Assembly (NCBI GenBank): GCA_964653095.1
Contig: CAZZEH010000012.1
Span: 28,733-92,732 of the forward strand
Direction of reading: 5' to 3'
Source: JAMLHH01 sp964653095
GTDB lineage: Bacteria > Bacteroidota > Bacteroidia > Chitinophagales > JADIYW01
DNA length: 64,000 bases
The translations under genes were made by a program, and so were the position numbers. Below the pieces are notes generated by a model. It worked only from the letters and a program-made list of their open reading frames with translations, was not told where the DNA came from and made no database searches. This document shows positions 61,801-64,000 of the stretch, piece by piece (positions within the stretch are counted from its first letter, which is position 1; each line of letters begins with the position of its first letter).

Positions 61801-62742
61801 TTATTTGCGCAGGTATTTAAGAATATTCTGTTCTACTCGGTCCAAAATATTGTTTTGGTCGCCTTTTACAAATTTTTGCCCGGTAATACTTTCGTACAAT
61901 TCCACGTATCTGTCTGAAATACTTTGAACTTTTTCAGGTGACATGTAAGGAACTTCCTGTCCCGGTTGCCCCATAAATCCATTGGCTATCAGCCATTCCC
62001 TCACAAATTCTTTAGAAAGCTGTTTTTGAGGTTCATTATTGGCGAGTCTTTCTTCAAATCCTTCTAAGTAAAAATATCTGCTGGAATCAGGTGTGTGAAT
62101 TTCATCTAAGAGATAAATCTGATTGCCGATTTTTCCAAATTCATATTTGGTATCGACCAGAATTAATCCTTTTTCGCGGGCGATTTCCTGTCCGCGTGCA
62201 TACAACTTTCTGGTCAGGTCTTCCAATTGAATGTATTCTTCCTCCCGGACAATTCCCTGAGCAATAATTTCTTCCCGACTGATGTCTTCATCGTGTTTGC
62301 CGTGTTCAGCTTTTGTGGTTGGAGTAATGACCGGTTTGGGTAACTGCTGATTTTGTTTCAGTCCGTCCGGAAAAGTTACGCCGCACAGTTCTCTGGAACC
62401 GGAACGGTATGTCCTCCAGGCATGACCGGCCAGATATCCCCGAATGACCATTTCAACTTTAAATGGCTCACATCTTTTTCCGATGGTCACATTGGGGTCG
62501 GGGACTGCTTCCACCCAATTGGGAACAATATCCTTAGTCGCTTCCAAAAAAGAAGCAGCAATCTGATTCAATACCTGACCTTTAAAAGGGATAGGCTGCG
62601 GCAAAACGACATCAAATGCAGAAATGCGGTCTGTGACCACCATGACTAATGTGTCTTCGCCAATGGTATAGACATCTCTGACTTTGCCTTTGTAAAAAGC
62701 CGTTTGACCGGGCAGCTTGTATTGAGTGGATTGGATTGCCAT
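61801..62742 (-). CDS. purC: SAICAR synthetase PurC
   Basis: 313 residues, the longer form of the enzyme. YKGKVRDVYTIGEDTLVMVVTDRISAFD is the ATP-binding N-terminal signature; EMVIRGYLAGHAWRTY, DTKYEFG and DEIHTPDSSRYF complete the active site. It joins CAIR and aspartate in purine synthesis. It is followed by rdgB on the same strand (14 nt), and lies 58 nt after the cystathionine beta-synthase-like gene. Confidence 0.95.
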   Translation of the reverse strand: MAIQSTQYKLPGQTAFYKGKVRDVYTIGEDTLVMVVTDRISAFDVVLPQPIPFKGQVLNQIAASFLEATKDIVPNWVEAVPDPNVTIGKRCEPFKVEMVIRGYLAGHAWRTYRSGSRELCGVTFPDGLKQNQQLPKPVITPTTKAEHGKHDEDISREEIIAQGIVREEEYIQLEDLTRKLYARGQEIAREKGLILVDTKYEFGKIGNQIYLLDEIHTPDSSRYFYLEGFEERLANNEPQKQLSKEFVREWLIANGFMGQPGQEVPYMSPEKVQSISDRYVELYESITGQKFVKGDQNNILDRVEQNILKYLRK

Positions 62743-62800
62743 AAGTTTTTTCTAAATTTTGGATTTTTTCTTAAAATTTCACAGCCTGTAATACTATTTT

Positions 62801-63778
62801 TTATAAAAAACCCTGTTCTTTCATCCAGTCATCGTTAAACAGTTTCCCGACGTATCGGCTTCCGTGGTCGTGCAATATGATGACCACCAAATCATCCTCA
62901 GTCAGTTTATCTTTGAGCTGAGTCAGACCGGCTACTGCTGAACCTGCCGAGTATCCCACAAAAATACCTTCTTCTCTTGCCAGTCTTCTTGCCATGACAG
63001 CACCGTCTTTATCTGTAACTTTTTCAAACAAATCAATCACCTCAAAATCTACGTTTTTGGGAAGAATATCCTCTCCGATACCTTCTGTGATATAGGGATA
63101 AATTTCCTTTTCATCAAACACTCCGGTTTCGTGATATTTTTTAAATACAGAGCCATAAGTATCTATACCCCATACTTTGATATTTGGATTTTGTTCTTTT
63201 AGATATTTACCCGTTCCCGATATGGTGCCGCCTGTACCTACACCGACGACCAAATGAGTGATTTTTCCGTCCGTCTGCTCCCAGATTTCAGGCCCGGTTT
63301 GTTCGTAATGTGCTTTTCTGTTGCTGAGATTATCGTACTGATTCATCCATACAGAGTTGGGAATTTCTTTTGACAGTCTTTCCGCTACCGAATAATAGGA
63401 TCGGGGGTCATCAGGAGCAACATTTGTAGGGCAAACAATAACTTCTGCACCTAAAGCGCGCAGCATATCAAATTTTTCTTTGGACTGCTTGTCTGTGGAA
63501 GTGAAAATACATTGATACCCTTTGACAGTTGCGGCAATAGCCAACCCCATTCCCGTATTGCCGGAAGTGCATTCGATAATCGTGCCGCCCGGCTTCAGTC
63601 TGCCTTCATTTTCGGCATCTTCTATCATCTGGAGTGCCATCCGGTCTTTAATGGAGTTTCCGGGATTGGTGGTCTCCAATTTGACATACACCCGGGCGGG
63701 TACATCTTTCACTACTTTATTGAGTTTTACTAATGGGGTGTTTCCTATTGTCTGTAAAATATTGTCATACATTCGCAT
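62801..63778 (-). CDS. PLP-dependent cystathionine beta-synthase-like / cysteine synthase family enzyme
   Basis: 325 residues from ATG 63778; a second ATG two codons on (63772) gives MYDNILQTIGNTPLVKLN, the more usual start. PLP Lys44 in NPGNSIKDRMAL, TIIECTSGNTGMGLA, VVGVGTGGTISGTGKYLKE and FVGYSAGSAVAGLT. PNSVWMNQYDNLSNRKAHYEQT and the late YITEGIGEDILP segment look more like the catalytic core of cystathionine beta-synthase than like CysK, but the C-terminal CBS domain pair is missing. It may make cystathionine from serine and homocysteine, or cysteine. It differs clearly from the cysM-like enzyme at 28.3 kb. Confidence 0.85.
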   Translation of the reverse strand: MRMYDNILQTIGNTPLVKLNKVVKDVPARVYVKLETTNPGNSIKDRMALQMIEDAENEGRLKPGGTIIECTSGNTGMGLAIAATVKGYQCIFTSTDKQSKEKFDMLRALGAEVIVCPTNVAPDDPRSYYSVAERLSKEIPNSVWMNQYDNLSNRKAHYEQTGPEIWEQTDGKITHLVVGVGTGGTISGTGKYLKEQNPNIKVWGIDTYGSVFKKYHETGVFDEKEIYPYITEGIGEDILPKNVDFEVIDLFEKVTDKDGAVMARRLAREEGIFVGYSAGSAVAGLTQLKDKLTEDDLVVIILHDHGSRYVGKLFNDDWMKEQGFL

Positions 63779-63782
63779 AGCA

Positions 63783-63790
63783 CAAATATA
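63783..63790 (-). promoter_or_regulatory. -7 box for the cystathionine beta-synthase-like gene
   Basis: TATATTTG on the minus strand, an exact match, ending 4 nt before ATG 63778 and 10 nt before ATG 63772. Confidence 0.55.
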
Positions 63791-63943
63791 GTTTAAATGA
63801 AAGAATTTAATGGTCTAACCTGTATAACAGTTTAAGTACTTAATTTGTTATTCTCCAAATGCTTTACGGCAGGTTCTCCGGTTAATGGGATAACGGCCAT
63901 GCTGTACAGTGTCCGCTTCTGTGAAAGAGTCTCAAATCATAAC

Positions 63944-64000
63944 GCGGTCATTGAGCGTCAGCCGTAATGTGGTCATTGAGCGTCAGCCGAAATGTGGTCA
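63944..64000. repeat. 25-bp tandem repeat running off the window edge
   Basis: Units 63944-63968 and 63969-63993 (core GGTCATTGAGCGTCAGCCG) differ at two positions; a third unit begins at 63994 and is cut by the window end. The copies are contiguous with no spacers. Confidence 0.8.

Noticed and set aside
63944..64000. CRISPR array
   Set aside because: The 25-bp units are directly adjacent with no spacers, and there are no cas genes.

Overview
The window is AT-rich chromosomal DNA from a member of the Bacteroidota. The signs are: promoter boxes of the Bacteroidota type TAnnTTTG, several secreted proteins with a type IX secretion (Por) C-terminal sorting domain, a FISUMP (Fibrobacter succinogenes major paralogous) domain, a TonB-dependent receptor with a carboxypeptidase-regulatory-like N-terminus, the DUF1599/BT_3928-type gene pair, and GH3-, DUF1573- and DUF4185-family proteins. 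I cannot fix the class; an environmental Saprospiria/Chitinophagia-like or flavobacterial lineage is possible. I see no phage, plasmid, rRNA, tRNA or CRISPR features.

Layout. 1-6.9 kb: surface and envelope genes on the minus strand (a large C39-peptidase/FnIII protein cut by the window edge, then a four-gene operon of a lipoprotein, a lipase-FISUMP lipoprotein and two small membrane proteins), flanked by a 49-bp direct repeat. 7.1 kb: an XRE regulator with an upstream dyad. 7.7-16 kb: hisB, aroK, an orphan DppB-type permease, BT_3928-like and DUF1599 genes, an acyltransferase, a small transaldolase, hisA, hisF. 16-26 kb: a methyltransferase, two amino-acid/dicarboxylate transporters, aroQ, a DUF1573 protein, an aminotransferase, a second acyltransferase and a YyaL-type thioredoxin-domain protein. 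26.4-29.4 kb: a sulfur-carrier cysteine operon. 29.7-36.9 kb: TonB receptor, lipoprotein, aldehyde dehydrogenase, M3 peptidase. 37-40 kb: hisG-hisD-hisC. 40-58.8 kb: a 5'-nucleotidase-type enzyme, a GH3 enzyme, a histidine kinase/response regulator pair, acnB, and secreted proteins. 59-64 kb: umuD-umuC, rdgB, purC and a cystathionine beta-synthase-like gene.

The main find is the cysteine locus at 26.4-29.4 kb, minus strand. Four tightly packed genes encode a CysM-like synthase, a JAMM peptidase (Mec-like), a ubiquitin-fold sulfur carrier (CysO/MoaD-like, with ten residues after its Gly-Gly) and an E1-like MoeB/MoeZ protein with a rhodanese domain. Upstream lies a 22-residue leader ORF with five consecutive Cys codons. 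Just after its stop codon is a segment complementary to the 5' arm of a strong intrinsic terminator, and that terminator ends 17 nt before cysM. A perfect TAnnTTTG box ends 4 nt before the leader ATG. The layout fits classical ribosome-mediated transcription attenuation in response to cysteine, on a probably leaderless transcript.

Other notable features are a MITE-like family with three copies (two in opposite orientation flanking the APC permease gene), several kinds of palindromic intergenic repeat, a histidine pathway split into separate blocks with hisH and hisI/hisE absent from the window, and a repeated pattern of promoter boxes sitting 4-10 nt before start codons.
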